A DNA stretch of 28,227 nucleotides from Mageeibacillus sp. UBA5436 (GCA_002427545.1 DIRM01000050.1:1-28227); one strand, 5' to 3'; shown: positions 1 through 8,286, counted from the stretch's first letter. The notes: generated from the sequence alone by a model not told the origin. Numbers and translations are program-made.

Positions 1-368
1 ATCGAAAATACAATTGTACAGCCTAACATTGACGAAACAATTAAACCAGAATATAATCCAGCTTCTTTGTCACTAGCTAAAGATAACGCTAGTTGGTATC
101 CACCAGTATCATTCGGTAGAATTGAACCAAAGATTGCAGGATCTGCATTAATGCTCCGCAAAAATGGAGAAATTGCAGGTCCGATATATTGTGCTAGAAT
201 AGGTGATAAGCATACCATACCAACCATTCCCAAGGCCAGCGCTCCCATTGAGTTCCAACCTTCTTCAAATTGTTCACCTAAGCCTATTTTATTGCCTAGT
301 AGGCGATCGATACCACCAATAATTGCACCAATCGCCATAATCCACATAATTACTTCATTAAATGACAT
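1..368 (-). CDS. eutH: Ethanolamine permease-like protein EutH, 3' end cut by window edge
   Basis: Translating the minus strand from the ATG at 366-368 gives 122 residues of a hydrophobic protein that runs off the window edge. It opens MSFNEVIMWIMAIGAIIGGI and continues with a QFEEGWNSMGALALGMVGM stretch, a PILAQYIGP stretch, a NDTGGYQLA stretch and LYSGLIVSSMLGCTIVFS. These match, from memory, the order of conserved blocks in EutH (QFEEGF.AMGALAL, DMGGF, LYSGLI..SMMG.TIVFS). EutH is an integral membrane protein that moves ethanolamine into the cell. Only about the first third is present, so nothing can be said about its C-terminus. The ribosome site AAAGGAGA lies 8 nt before the ATG and fixes the start. 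The open frame on the plus strand here is a shadow. The family call is fairly sure; the substrate is inferred from the family. Confidence 0.82.
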   Translation of the reverse strand, partial: MSFNEVIMWIMAIGAIIGGIDRLLGNKIGLGEQFEEGWNSMGALALGMVGMVCLSPILAQYIGPAISPFLRSINADPAIFGSILPNDTGGYQLALSLASDKEAGLYSGLIVSSMLGCTIVFS

Positions 369-371
369 ATC

Positions 372-428
372 TCATCTCTCCTTTGTCATTAATTCATTAT
401 TGAACAATTAAATCTAATGGCCTCCTTT
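372..428 (-). promoter_or_regulatory. Second Shine-Dalgarno and possible 11-residue leader ORF before eutH
   Basis: A strong AAAGGAGG (421-428, minus) lies well upstream of the eutH ribosome site. A TTG codon at 405-407 opens a 12-codon frame (MFNNELMTKER, then TGA at 372-374). That frame spans the eutH ribosome site and stops 3 nt before the eutH ATG. The gap from GGAGG to TTG is about 13 nt, longer than ideal. It could be a translationally coupled leader peptide or simply a relic. Confidence 0.25.
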
Positions 429-439
429 CTTTAAGTCTT

Positions 440-469
440 TATATACTCACAATGAGTTTATTCATACAA
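440..469 (-). promoter_or_regulatory. Candidate eutH promoter with internal palindrome
   Basis: On the minus strand, TTGTAT (464-469) and TATATA (440-445) are 18 nt apart and lie about 70 nt before the eutH start. The spacer contains the inverted repeat ACTCA-N3-TGAGT (445-457), which touches the -10 element, a typical place for a repressor site. The -35 is 4/6 and the -10 only moderate, so the call is tentative. The nearby DeoR-type regulator is the obvious candidate to bind here, but that is inference. Confidence 0.35.
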
Positions 470-945
470 AAATAATGTTCGAATATTGCAAAGTAAATAT
501 CCGTTTTTAAGTACTGGGTAATAATCGAGCAGCGTCTATAATTTATTACAAATAGAAATATAATTTATTTATGTTGTTGTTATGTTGAATTCCACACAAC
601 TCAATATATTATTAAATTAATACTGTAAAATGTCTTTGTCAATACAAACACACTAATTTTTTAAGTATTCGGAGAAAAATATTGTGCTAAGTTAATAAAT
701 AATATACATATTTTTATTAATTATGAAACATTTCTTAATCACAGGAAAAATTTCAATCATTTTTTTATTTACATTAGCAAGAAAGCATCATATAAATTAG
801 TGAATTCAGAGAATTTATATAAAAACTATAGTTTTTTTGAGGAATTACACATTTATAGTCAAGAAGTGTTTATTTTTACCAAACCGACAAAAATAATATT
901 TAATTAAATTTCATTAAATTTAATTTTATAGATAGATTAGATAGA

Positions 946-1698
946 TTAAGCTAATAATATCTGGACATTATGCTTTTTTAATATTTTAATCATACCTGAT
1001 GGAATTTGTTGATCGGAGACTAGATAATCAAGCTTATCTAAGGAGCAAATATGGTTAAAGGCTTTTACTCCAAATTTAGAGTAATCTGCAAGTCCTATTA
1101 CATGTTTAGCTTTTTTTAGATAATGACGTCGTAAATTAGATTCAACCACATTATAATCTGTAATACCTATGTCTGTGATGCCGCCAATACCTAAAAATAG
1201 TTTATCAATGATAAAATAATCTAAGTTATCTTCTGCTAAAAATCCAGACGTTGATAGTTCGCCAGAACGCAGATCTCCACCTAAAAGTATAATTCGAATG
1301 TTTAGATCTTTAGACAAAACAGATGCTATCTGCAAACTATTTGTAATGGCAGTAATCTTTCTTTTTCCAACTAAAGCTTTAGCCAATTCAAGAGTAGTTG
1401 TTCCCACATCAAGAGCAATCGAATCACCGTCGTTAACTAATTCTACAGCTTTTTGTCCAATTTTCTTTTTTTCAGAAAAATTAAGCATTGTACGTTCTTC
1501 ATACAAAGGTTCAATTGTCGACAAGTTTCTTGCAACAGCGCCACCATAAATTCGCTGTAACAAGCCTCTTTTTTCTAGCTTAATAAAATCACGTCTTATC
1601 GTCTCTATTGAAACATCAAAATATTCTGATAAATCTTTAATTTGCAACGATCGCTCTTTTTCAAGCATTTTCTCAATTTCATCAAGACGTGTATTCAA
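946..1698 (-). CDS. DeoR/GlpR-family transcriptional regulator
   Basis: A 250-residue DNA-binding regulator of the DeoR family. The N-terminal winged helix-turn-helix (about residues 5-58) shows the family pattern: IKDLSEYFDVSIETIRRDF, then LEKRGLLQRIYGGAV. The C-terminal sugar-phosphate-sensing domain (about 75-235) has the expected GDSIALDVGTTT, ILLGGDLRSG and GLADYSKFG blocks. Length is normal for the family. The start is TTG at 1698, with GAGAGG 8 nt upstream; no better ATG is near. Family members usually repress a neighbouring catabolic or transport operon and respond to a phosphorylated intermediate. The next gene in the same direction is eutH, 577 bp away, so eutH is a candidate target. 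The effector cannot be read from sequence. Confidence 0.88.
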   Translation of the reverse strand: MNTRLDEIEKMLEKERSLQIKDLSEYFDVSIETIRRDFIKLEKRGLLQRIYGGAVARNLSTIEPLYEERTMLNFSEKKKIGQKAVELVNDGDSIALDVGTTTLELAKALVGKRKITAITNSLQIASVLSKDLNIRIILLGGDLRSGELSTSGFLAEDNLDYFIIDKLFLGIGGITDIGITDYNVVESNLRRHYLKKAKHVIGLADYSKFGVKAFNHICSLDKLDYLVSDQQIPSGMIKILKKHNVQILLA

Positions 1699-1825
1699 TT
1701 TATAAACCTCTCGTCGTTATTTTTTTTGTTAATTTTAACGTACATGCCTAGTTTATTAATCATTTTATTCGAAAAGTTTTTCTGCAAAATCCAATAATTA
1801 TATTGCAAATCAAATAGTGCATGTT

Positions 1826-1840
1826 GTAACCAAATGTTAC
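1826..1840. promoter_or_regulatory. Inverted repeat GTAAC-N5-GTTAC upstream of the DeoR-type gene
   Basis: Perfect 5-bp arms at 1826-1830 and 1836-1840, about 130 nt before the regulator start. On the minus strand a TATAAT is found 10-15 nt on either side of it (1848-1853 region and 1795-1800 region), but no convincing -35 pairs with either. It could be an autoregulatory operator. Short arms make chance a real possibility. Confidence 0.25.
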
Positions 1841-1902
1841 GATTAATAATTATAACACAAAGAATTTGTTTTATTTTCTCTAATACTTGAATGCTTAAAG
1901 GC

Positions 1903-1937
1903 AAAAAAACTGCCCATAAAATTTATGAGCAGTTTTT
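1903..1937 (-). terminator. Intrinsic terminator of the opp operon
   Basis: A hairpin with an 11-bp stem (one G-U pair on the minus-strand RNA) between 1909-1919 and 1923-1933 is followed on the minus strand by a run of seven T. It begins about 30 nt past the oppA stop codon. The plus-strand side also carries five T, so it could stop transcription from either direction. This is the clear end of the oppBCDFA unit and separates it from the DeoR-type gene. Confidence 0.85.
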
Positions 1938-1965
1938 GATTATATTTAGTAAATTAAATTATAGA

Positions 1966-3882
1966 TTATTTAACTTCACAATATTTGAAGAATTTCCAGC
2001 CTAAAGGTGTGCTGAAGAATCCATCAACATTATCACTGAGCATATAGAGATCTGTGTAATAGTAGATAGGAATAATAACGCCTGTAGACATTAATAAATC
2101 TTCAACTCTATGCATCATCTCATAACGAACATCAGCATCTTCTTCATTTTTGATCAATTTAATGGCTGCATCATAAGTTTGTGCCCATGTACCATTCTCA
2201 ACTTTAAGGTCTGAGCCTAAATCTGAGAAATCAATACTGTACATTTCTAAACTTGCATTGTCGCCTTTACCTAATTGAACATCATTATTACCAGAAACGG
2301 TTGTCCACATATCTAAGAAAGAAATAGGATCATTGTAGTCTGCTAACCAACCATTACGTGCGATGGTGTAATCACCGCTTTTACGTGTATTCAGGAATGT
2401 GTTCCATTCTTGATTTTCTAAGCTCATATCTAAGCCTACTGAATCATATACACCTTGAATATATTCACCAATCGCTTGATGTGCTTCATTTGTATTATAT
2501 AGGTAAGTCATAGCAGGTGCATTTGTGAATTTGCCAGTGGCTTCATCATAATCATAATATTTTTTGAGAAGTTCTATACCATCATTATAAACGGATTCAT
2601 AAGCATCTGTTGAAACATTAAAATAGCCAATATAATCAGCCCCGTCACCAGCATTTTCATAAAATTCAGAACCGTCTGGTTCAGTCATACCCATAGCTAC
2701 AAAGGATGATGCAGGTACCTGACCACCTTGAGCAATTTGTTCTGCAATATGATTACGGTCAATTAAGTATGCTAAGCCTGTTCTAATTTCTTGATCAGCT
2801 TTTTCTGCTTCTACACCAGTCAAATCACTATCTGCAGGTAATAATCTTTCATTAACATTGACACAAACATAATATGTACCAATTTGGCCTTCAACAAAGA
2901 ATTCGTCTGGATAAGAATCTTTTAAGGCAGCAATTTCATTATTAGGTACATCGTCAATTAATTGCCAAGCACCATTTTGGAAGTTTGTTAACATATTATT
3001 AGCATCATTTGAAAGGTAGAATTCAATTTTATCCATTTTGATTTCATCTGCATCGAGATAATCAGGATTTTTTTCTACTGTAATAACACTATCATGTTCC
3101 CAACCAGTCAGTATATAAGCACCATTTGAAACATAAGTATCAGGACTTGTAGCCCAAGACTCATCAGCTACAACATCTTCACGTACTGGGAAGAATGTTG
3201 GAAAAGCCAATAATTCATTCCAATAAGCAGCAACATTTGTTGTTGTAACTTCAAGAGTTTGATCATCAATGGCTTCAACTGCTAATTTAGCATCTGGATT
3301 AGCAAAGTTTTCTTCTGCTTCATCCATTTCCCACATTTCATCATAACCAACAATTAAATCAAACATGTAGTTATAGTCAGCAGAAAGTTCTGGAGATGCA
3401 GCTCTTTGCCAAGCAAAAGCAAAATCATTTGCTGTTACAGGCTCGCCATCAGTCCATTTTGCACCTTCACGAATTGTGTAAGTATAAGTTGCTGTACCAT
3501 CTTCATTAATTTCTGGTTCAACTAATTCTTCTACTAAATCAGGTTTAATAACAGCTACACCATCTTCATCGATGTCCCATTTTGCTAATCCTGAAAAGAG
3601 ATGAACTAACATGGTTCCACCGTCAACAGCAGAGTTTAATGCTGGATCGATTGTATCTGGCTCAGAAGCTAAGCTAACTGCAATAGATGAACCACCATCT
3701 GAACTGGATTTTTCTGTTTCGCCATTATCCGAACTAGACTTTTCTGTTTCGCCATTATCAGAAACTTGAGTTTCAACCTGGTTACTATCTGCATCTTTAT
3801 CATCTTTATCGCTTGATCCTCCACAAGCAGCTAAAGAAAAGACCATAGAAACCATTATTAACATCGCTAAAAATTTTTTCAT
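1966..3882 (-). CDS. oppA: Oligopeptide ABC transporter substrate-binding lipoprotein (OppA-like)
   Basis: A 638-residue extracellular peptide-binding protein of the SBP_bac_5 family, anchored to the outer face of the membrane. The signal peptide ends in a lipobox, SLAAC, with Cys20 as the lipidated residue. Residues about 21-67 are an acidic, Ser-rich linker containing a 10-residue tandem repeat (DNGETEKSSS twice). The mature domain starts near residue 68 with AVSLASEPDTIDPALNS and contains a YTIREGAKWTDGEPVTANDFAFAWQR stretch (broken here: TIREGAKWTDGEPV then TANDFAFAWQR), which is diagnostic of OppA/DppA proteins. Length is at the long end of the family because of the linker. It is the last gene of the operon, 73 nt after oppF, with AAAGGAGA 6 nt before its ATG. 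Peptide specificity cannot be read from sequence. Confidence 0.93.
   Translation of the reverse strand: MKKFLAMLIMVSMVFSLAACGGSSDKDDKDADSNQVETQVSDNGETEKSSSDNGETEKSSSDGGSSIAVSLASEPDTIDPALNSAVDGGTMLVHLFSGLAKWDIDEDGVAVIKPDLVEELVEPEINEDGTATYTYTIREGAKWTDGEPVTANDFAFAWQRAASPELSADYNYMFDLIVGYDEMWEMDEAEENFANPDAKLAVEAIDDQTLEVTTTNVAAYWNELLAFPTFFPVREDVVADESWATSPDTYVSNGAYILTGWEHDSVITVEKNPDYLDADEIKMDKIEFYLSNDANNMLTNFQNGAWQLIDDVPNNEIAALKDSYPDEFFVEGQIGTYYVCVNVNERLLPADSDLTGVEAEKADQEIRTGLAYLIDRNHIAEQIAQGGQVPASSFVAMGMTEPDGSEFYENAGDGADYIGYFNVSTDAYESVYNDGIELLKKYYDYDEATGKFTNAPAMTYLYNTNEAHQAIGEYIQGVYDSVGLDMSLENQEWNTFLNTRKSGDYTIARNGWLADYNDPISFLDMWTTVSGNNDVQLGKGDNASLEMYSIDFSDLGSDLKVENGTWAQTYDAAIKLIKNEEDADVRYEMMHRVEDLLMSTGVIIPIYYYTDLYMLSDNVDGFFSTPLGWKFFKYCEVK
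3701..3760 (-). repeat. 30-bp tandem duplication in the oppA linker
   Basis: Units 3701-3730 and 3731-3760 are identical at 27 of 30 bases and encode the repeated DNGETEKSSS segment between the lipidated Cys and the binding domain. The unit is a multiple of three, so copy-number change would alter linker length and not frame. Confidence 0.85.
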
Positions 3883-3933
3883 ATTTTTCTCCTTTTTGTA
3901 CTATCCATTCTTGGACAAATATATTTTTCTAAT

Positions 3934-3947
3934 CACGATGACTCGTG
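3934..3947 (-). promoter_or_regulatory. Small hairpin between oppF and oppA
   Basis: CACGA (3934-3938) and TCGTG (3943-3947) form a 5-bp stem with a 4-nt loop, starting 9 nt after the oppF stop. There is no T run right after it on the minus strand, so it is not a good terminator. Hairpins in this position often tune the amount of binding-protein mRNA relative to the membrane components; that role is inferred. Confidence 0.35.
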
Positions 3948-3955
3948 TTAAGAAT

Positions 3956-4975
3956 TTAATTAATTTCTGCCCATCTATGACAAGCCACAAAATGTTCACT
4001 CGAGGCCTCTTCAAATTCTGGCATACTTTCTGCACAGATTGGTTTTGCATAAGGACATCTCGTACGAAATGGGCAACCGGACGGTGCATTTAACGGACTC
4101 GGAATATCACCTTCTAATATAATACGCTTGTTCTCTCTAGCATAATTAGGATCAGGCACTGGCACCGCAGAAATTAATGATTTTGAATAAGGATGCAATG
4201 GATTATTGTAAATCTCTTCCGAACTCGCTAATTCAACTAATTTGCCCAAATACATAACAGCGATGCGATCACTAATATGACGAACAACTAATAAGTCATG
4301 GGCAATAAATAAGTAAGAGAGATTCAATTCATTTTGCAATTCCTCAAACATATTAATAACCTGGGCTTGAATCGAAACGTCTAATGCTGACACAGGTTCA
4401 TCGGCTACAATAAAGATAGGATCCACTGCTAAAGCTCTGGCAATCCCAATTCTTTGTCTTTGGCCACCAGAAAATTCATGGGCATAACGTGATGCATGTT
4501 CACTATTTAAGCCAACATAATTCATCAACTCTAAGATACGTTCATGACGTTCTTTTTGATTTGAATACATTTTATGTATATCGAGAGGTTCGCCAATAAT
4601 ATCAGCAACCGTCATACGTGGATTTAATGAAGAATAAGGGTCTTGGAAAACCATGGTTGATTCTTTTCTGAATTCATGGATTTCTGATTTGCTCTTAATT
4701 TCTTTACCATTAAAATAAATTTCACCTGATGTAATATCATATAATCTTAATACACTACGTCCAACTGTGGTTTTGCCACAACCTGACTCGCCAACTAAAC
4801 CTAAAGTCTCCCCATGGCCAATTGTAAAAGAAACATCATCTACTGCTTTTAATGATTGAGACTTAAAAAGTCCCATAGAGATATCAAAATACTGTTTTAA
4901 ATGTCTCACATCTAACAAAGGAGTTGAATCATTTTCTGGATTAGAAACAACTTGTGATTCATGTGTCTTTTTCAT
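3956..4975 (-). CDS. oppF: Oligopeptide ABC transporter ATP-binding protein OppF
   Basis: A 339-residue ATPase that pairs with OppD on the cytoplasmic side of the importer. Walker A is GESGCGKTT (residues 62-70), the ABC signature is SGGQRQR (169-175), and Walker B with catalytic Glu is IFIVADEP (187-194). The C-terminal oligo_HPY extension (about 265-339) contains a Cys cluster (CPFRTRCPYAKPIC, then a fourth Cys 19 residues on). Similar clusters bind an iron-sulfur cluster in some DppD/DppF proteins. The N-terminal MGLFKSQSLKAVDDVSF stretch is the usual OppF-type variant. It starts 2 nt after the oppD stop, so the two are translationally coupled. OppF rather than OppD is assigned from position and from the N-terminal sequence. 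Confidence 0.93.
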   Translation of the reverse strand: MKKTHESQVVSNPENDSTPLLDVRHLKQYFDISMGLFKSQSLKAVDDVSFTIGHGETLGLVGESGCGKTTVGRSVLRLYDITSGEIYFNGKEIKSKSEIHEFRKESTMVFQDPYSSLNPRMTVADIIGEPLDIHKMYSNQKERHERILELMNYVGLNSEHASRYAHEFSGGQRQRIGIARALAVDPIFIVADEPVSALDVSIQAQVINMFEELQNELNLSYLFIAHDLLVVRHISDRIAVMYLGKLVELASSEEIYNNPLHPYSKSLISAVPVPDPNYARENKRIILEGDIPSPLNAPSGCPFRTRCPYAKPICAESMPEFEEASSEHFVACHRWAEIN

Positions 4976-4977
4976 CT

Positions 4978-6027
4978 TTAAGCCTCACTTTCCTTTGTTT
5001 CATTTTTTTCTTGATTGGAATTTTTCAAAGAATCATCAACAACAATCGAACCATCTTCAATGCCTGCTTTGACATTGAGCCAACAAGCTGCTTGATGAGA
5101 ATCATTAATTCGCATACGATCTGGTAATTCTTGTAAACAAATTTTCATTGCTTTGTCACAACGAGGTGCAAAAGCACAACCTTTTGGTAGATTTAAAAGA
5201 TCTATTGGAGTCCCTTTAATAGATTCTAATTGTTTTCCTAATGTTGTCACACTTGGCAATGATTCTAATAGGCCCTTCGTATATTCATGTTTTGGATTAT
5301 AGAAAATTTCATCCACAGTGCCCTGTTCACAAATTCGGCCTGCATACATGACAATAACTTCATCACAAATTTGAGCGATAACACCAAGATCATGTGTAAT
5401 CATAATAATGGCCATGCCTAATTCTCTTTGCAATTGTTGCATGACATCCAGAATTTGAGCTTGAATCGTCACATCTAATGCGGTAGTTGGTTCATCAGCG
5501 ATTAAAATATCAGGTTCACAAGCCAAAGCCATGGCTATCATCACTCTTTGCCTCATACCACCAGATAATTCAAAAGGATATTGTTTTAAACGCTTTTTAG
5601 GTTCATTAACATTAACCATTTCCAGCATTTCTAAAGCTCTGGCCTCAGCTTCTTTTTTATTGCGCTTGGTATGTAAAAGAATTCCTTCTGTTAATTGTCT
5701 ACCAATGGTATAGGTTGGATTCAAGCAAGTCATGGGATCTTGGAAAATAATACTGATTTTATTGCCACGAATTTTTTGCATGGTCTTTTCATCAGAACCT
5801 ACTAATTCTTGACCATCAAATTTAATGGAACCTTTTTCGATTTTTCCATTTGTTTCTAAAATTTGCATAATAGAATAGGCCGTAACAGACTTTCCTGAAC
5901 CTGATTCACCAACAATACCTAAAACTTTTCCAGATTCGACATTAAAAGAAACACCATTTAAGGCTTTTACTTCGCCTGCATCTGTAAAAAAGGAGGTTTC
6001 TAGATTTTTAACTTCTAATAAAGACAT
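4978..6027 (-). CDS. oppD: Oligopeptide ABC transporter ATP-binding protein OppD
   Basis: A 349-residue ATPase, partner of OppF. Walker A is GESGSGKS (40-47), the signature is LSGGMRQR (154-161), and Walker B is DILIADEP (173-180) followed by TTALD. The signature Met-Arg-Gln is typical of the OppD/DppD side of the heterodimer. The C-terminal oligo_HPY region has GCAFAPRCDKAMKIC, with a further Cys near residue 312, a possible metal cluster as in OppF. After about residue 325 there is an acidic, low-complexity tail rich in Ser, Asn, Lys and Glu that is probably disordered. AAAGGAG lies 7 nt before the ATG. It sits 15 nt downstream of oppC. Confidence 0.93.
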   Translation of the reverse strand: MSLLEVKNLETSFFTDAGEVKALNGVSFNVESGKVLGIVGESGSGKSVTAYSIMQILETNGKIEKGSIKFDGQELVGSDEKTMQKIRGNKISIIFQDPMTCLNPTYTIGRQLTEGILLHTKRNKKEAEARALEMLEMVNVNEPKKRLKQYPFELSGGMRQRVMIAMALACEPDILIADEPTTALDVTIQAQILDVMQQLQRELGMAIIMITHDLGVIAQICDEVIVMYAGRICEQGTVDEIFYNPKHEYTKGLLESLPSVTTLGKQLESIKGTPIDLLNLPKGCAFAPRCDKAMKICLQELPDRMRINDSHQAACWLNVKAGIEDGSIVVDDSLKNSNQEKNETKESEA

Positions 6028-6042
6028 TTGATCGCTCCTTTC

Positions 6043-7101
6043 TTATTTTGTTAATTTAGGATCAAAAGCATCACGCAAACCATCACCAAATAGATTAAGT
6101 GATAGTACAATTAAAGAGATCATAATCGCGGGAATAATCAAACGATAAGGGTATGAACTCATGCCATTTAAAGCATCCGATGCCAAAGAACCAAGTGAAG
6201 GCATTGGCGCATTAACACCTAAGCCTATAAAGGATAAATAACTTTCAGTAAATATCGCATTTGGAATTTGCAAAGCAGTTGAGATAAAAATAACACTAAT
6301 TGTATTTGGGATTAAATGTTTACGAATTACCCAACTTCCTTTAGCACCAGCTGTTTTTGCGGCCAAAACATATTCTTGTTCACGAAGTGAAAGTATTTGA
6401 CCTCTAACTAATCTTGCCATGGAAACCCAATATAAAACTGCAAAAACTATAAACAAGCTAATAATATTACTACCAATCTTTGCAAGAACTGTCCCTTCAA
6501 TCGCTGGGGTTAAGGTAACCTTTAAAACCGAAGCAATTAAAATAACCATTAAAGTATCTGGCAAGGAATAAATGATATCAACAAAACGCATGATTACCAA
6601 GTCTACTTTTCCACCTGCATAACCCGCTATTGAACCAATTAATAAGCCGATAATTAAAACGATAATACTAGCAAAAAAACCAACAATTAAAGAAATTCTT
6701 GTTCCATAAATAATACGAATAAAATAATCCCGACCTTGGGTATCTGTACCGAAAATATGAGGGAATACTTTTTCTCCTGCTTCTATTTGTTCTAATTCAG
6801 ATTTTCCATATTCAAATGGTGAAAGATTAGCATAGGAAGCATCAACTGGTTTTCCAGGTTTTAAGCCAAGTTGTTGTTCATAACGATATGGCCAAAACAT
6901 AGGCACAAATATGGTTGCAAGAACAATGATAACAATAATCCAAAAGGCTATCATGGCTATTTTATTTTTACGTAAACGCTTAATACTATCTTTAAAAAAA
7001 GTCGAAGATGGTCGCATCGTAACCAAATATTCTTTTTCTTTTTCTGTTGCTGGAATAAATTGTTCTAAATCTACATGCATGCTTAAAGGATTCTTTTTCA
7101 C
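6043..7101 (-). CDS. oppC: Oligopeptide ABC transporter permease OppC
   Basis: A 352-residue membrane permease of the importer. A cytoplasmic N-terminal segment of about 45 residues precedes the first membrane helix (IAMIAFWIIVIIVLATIFV). An extracellular loop with FGTDTQGRDYF follows, as is usual in OppC/DppC, then about five more helices. The ABC-contacting EAA loop is EYVLAAKTAGAKGSWVIRKH, and the protein ends GDGLRDAFDPK, another family hallmark. The start is GTG at 7101, with AGGAG 6 nt upstream that overlaps the oppB stop; the in-frame ATG seven codons later has no ribosome site. It forms the heterodimeric channel with OppB. Confidence 0.93.
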   Translation of the reverse strand: MKKNPLSMHVDLEQFIPATEKEKEYLVTMRPSSTFFKDSIKRLRKNKIAMIAFWIIVIIVLATIFVPMFWPYRYEQQLGLKPGKPVDASYANLSPFEYGKSELEQIEAGEKVFPHIFGTDTQGRDYFIRIIYGTRISLIVGFFASIIVLIIGLLIGSIAGYAGGKVDLVIMRFVDIIYSLPDTLMVILIASVLKVTLTPAIEGTVLAKIGSNIISLFIVFAVLYWVSMARLVRGQILSLREQEYVLAAKTAGAKGSWVIRKHLIPNTISVIFISTALQIPNAIFTESYLSFIGLGVNAPMPSLGSLASDALNGMSSYPYRLIIPAIMISLIVLSLNLFGDGLRDAFDPKLTK

Positions 7102-7110
7102 CGCACACTC

Positions 7111-8040
7111 CTAATCAAAGCTAATTCTTGGGTCAACAATTTTATACAAAACATCGCTGATCAAATTCATTACAACAATAAATGTCGCCAAAACGATTGT
7201 CGTTCCCATAATCATGGGGTAATCTCTAGCTGTAATGCTATCGACAAAAACTCTGCCAACACCTGGTATAGCAAATATCTTTTCCACAACCAATGAGCCT
7301 GTCACAATATAGGCAAGCATTGGGCCAAAGTATGTAATGACTGGTAATAGCGAATTTTTAAGAGCATGACCAAAAATGATTTTATATTTTGCGACACCCT
7401 TTGCTCGAGCTGTTCTAATATAATCCTGACCTAGAACATCAAGCATTGAAGAGCGAGTTAAACGTGTTATATATGCCATTGGATATAAGCTTAAGGTTAC
7501 GATTGGTAAAACATAGCCACCAGCTGATGCACCATTGGCTGGAAACCAATGTAAATTCAAGCTAAAAGCTATCAGCAATAAGGCGCCCATAATAAACGAT
7601 GGTATCGAAACAAAAGCTGTTGTAATAACCATAATAACTTTTTCTATCCAAGAATTACGTCTTAAAGCAGCAATAGCCCCTAGTACTACACCTATAATCA
7701 AAGCAATAACAGCCGCCACAATGCCAAGTTTTGCCGAGGTTTTTAAACCGTCACCGATAACAGTAATAACATCTCTACCCCTTTGTTTCAAAGAAGGTCC
7801 AAAATCAAATCTTGTTACAATATCTTTTAAGTAGGTAAGATATTGTTGAAATAGAGGTTTGTCCATACCGTATTTCATTTCCAAAGCTTTGGTTGCAGCT
7901 TCTGAAATAGCTTTCTCACTAAGAAAAGGGCCACCTGGAACAGCATGCATAACAAAGAATGTTATGGTAATAACAGCCCAGATTGTCAATAAACCTAATA
8001 AGACTCTTTTAATAATATAGGTCCAAGTTTTTGATCCCAT
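7111..8040 (-). CDS. oppB: Oligopeptide ABC transporter permease OppB
   Basis: A 309-residue membrane permease and the first gene of the opp operon. It opens with a helix (YIIKRVLLGLLTIWAVITIT) followed by FFVMHAVPGGPF, the usual OppB/DppB start. The EAA loop is DYIRTARAKGVAKYKIIFGH, and the C-terminus ends VDPRISFD in the family style. The start is placed at the ATG at 8038-8040, because GGAGGAG lies 4-5 nt before it; an in-frame GTG nine codons upstream has no ribosome site. The oppB stop overlaps the ribosome site of oppC, which points to coupled translation. Together with OppC it forms the pathway across the membrane. Confidence 0.92.
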   Translation of the reverse strand: MGSKTWTYIIKRVLLGLLTIWAVITITFFVMHAVPGGPFLSEKAISEAATKALEMKYGMDKPLFQQYLTYLKDIVTRFDFGPSLKQRGRDVITVIGDGLKTSAKLGIVAAVIALIIGVVLGAIAALRRNSWIEKVIMVITTAFVSIPSFIMGALLLIAFSLNLHWFPANGASAGGYVLPIVTLSLYPMAYITRLTRSSMLDVLGQDYIRTARAKGVAKYKIIFGHALKNSLLPVITYFGPMLAYIVTGSLVVEKIFAIPGVGRVFVDSITARDYPMIMGTTIVLATFIVVMNLISDVLYKIVDPRISFD

Positions 8041-8088
8041 GTCTCCTCCAATATGATATGTTTTCACAATGAATAATTTTAAATTATA

Positions 8089-8117
8089 ATTATAATAGCT
8101 AGTTGTTGATACAACAA
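8089..8117 (-). promoter_or_regulatory. Promoter of the opp operon with palindrome over -35
   Basis: TTGTTG (8112-8117) and a perfect TATAAT (8089-8094) are separated by exactly 17 nt on the minus strand, about 50 nt before the oppB start. The -35 lies inside the perfect palindrome TTGTTG-N3-CAACAA (8103-8117). A protein bound there would block RNA polymerase, so it is a good operator candidate. No gene next to opp encodes an obvious regulator for it. Confidence 0.65.
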
Positions 8118-8286
8118 TAAGGCTTTCTTATAACGATGTTTTTGCCAAAGACATTCACACAATATTATAAATTACTGTGCAGATGACAATTCAAGTATTA
8201 ATAAAATATATTGGGTGTTCTTATTTTACATTTCTATTTTTCCAAAATCGATACCAACTATTCCTAAATTCATTATTCTAATTTGC

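Larger units (their letters stand above)
369..945. other. 577-bp AT-rich spacer with the eutH leader
   Basis: No gene is visible. The eutH-proximal end (minus strand) holds a weak promoter-like pair, a palindrome and two Shine-Dalgarno sequences, listed separately. The middle is AT-rich with inverted repeats that may be chance: ATATAAATT at 790-798 against AATTTATAT at 812-820, and the self-complementary AAAAACTATAGTTTTT at 821-836. The arms TTAAATTT at 904-911 and AAATTTAA at 916-923 lie just after the DeoR-type gene and could be a weak, AU-only terminator. A 9-bp tandem repeat (AGATAGATT twice, 930-947) runs into the stop codon of that gene. Confidence 0.5.

Noticed and set aside
775..788. 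AGCAAGAAAGCATC resembles the EutV-binding RNA motif
   Set aside because: It is on the plus strand, opposite to eutH, lies far from the eutH start, departs from the motif at two positions, and has no second copy or terminator near it.
1695..1904. 69-codon open frame on the minus strand
   Set aside because: Overlaps the start of the DeoR-type gene and the opp terminator, has AT-driven composition and no ribosome site or recognisable motif.
8118..8286. Search for a thrC terminator
   Set aside because: No stem with a T run was found after the thrC stop; read-through into opp cannot be excluded, but no feature can be called.
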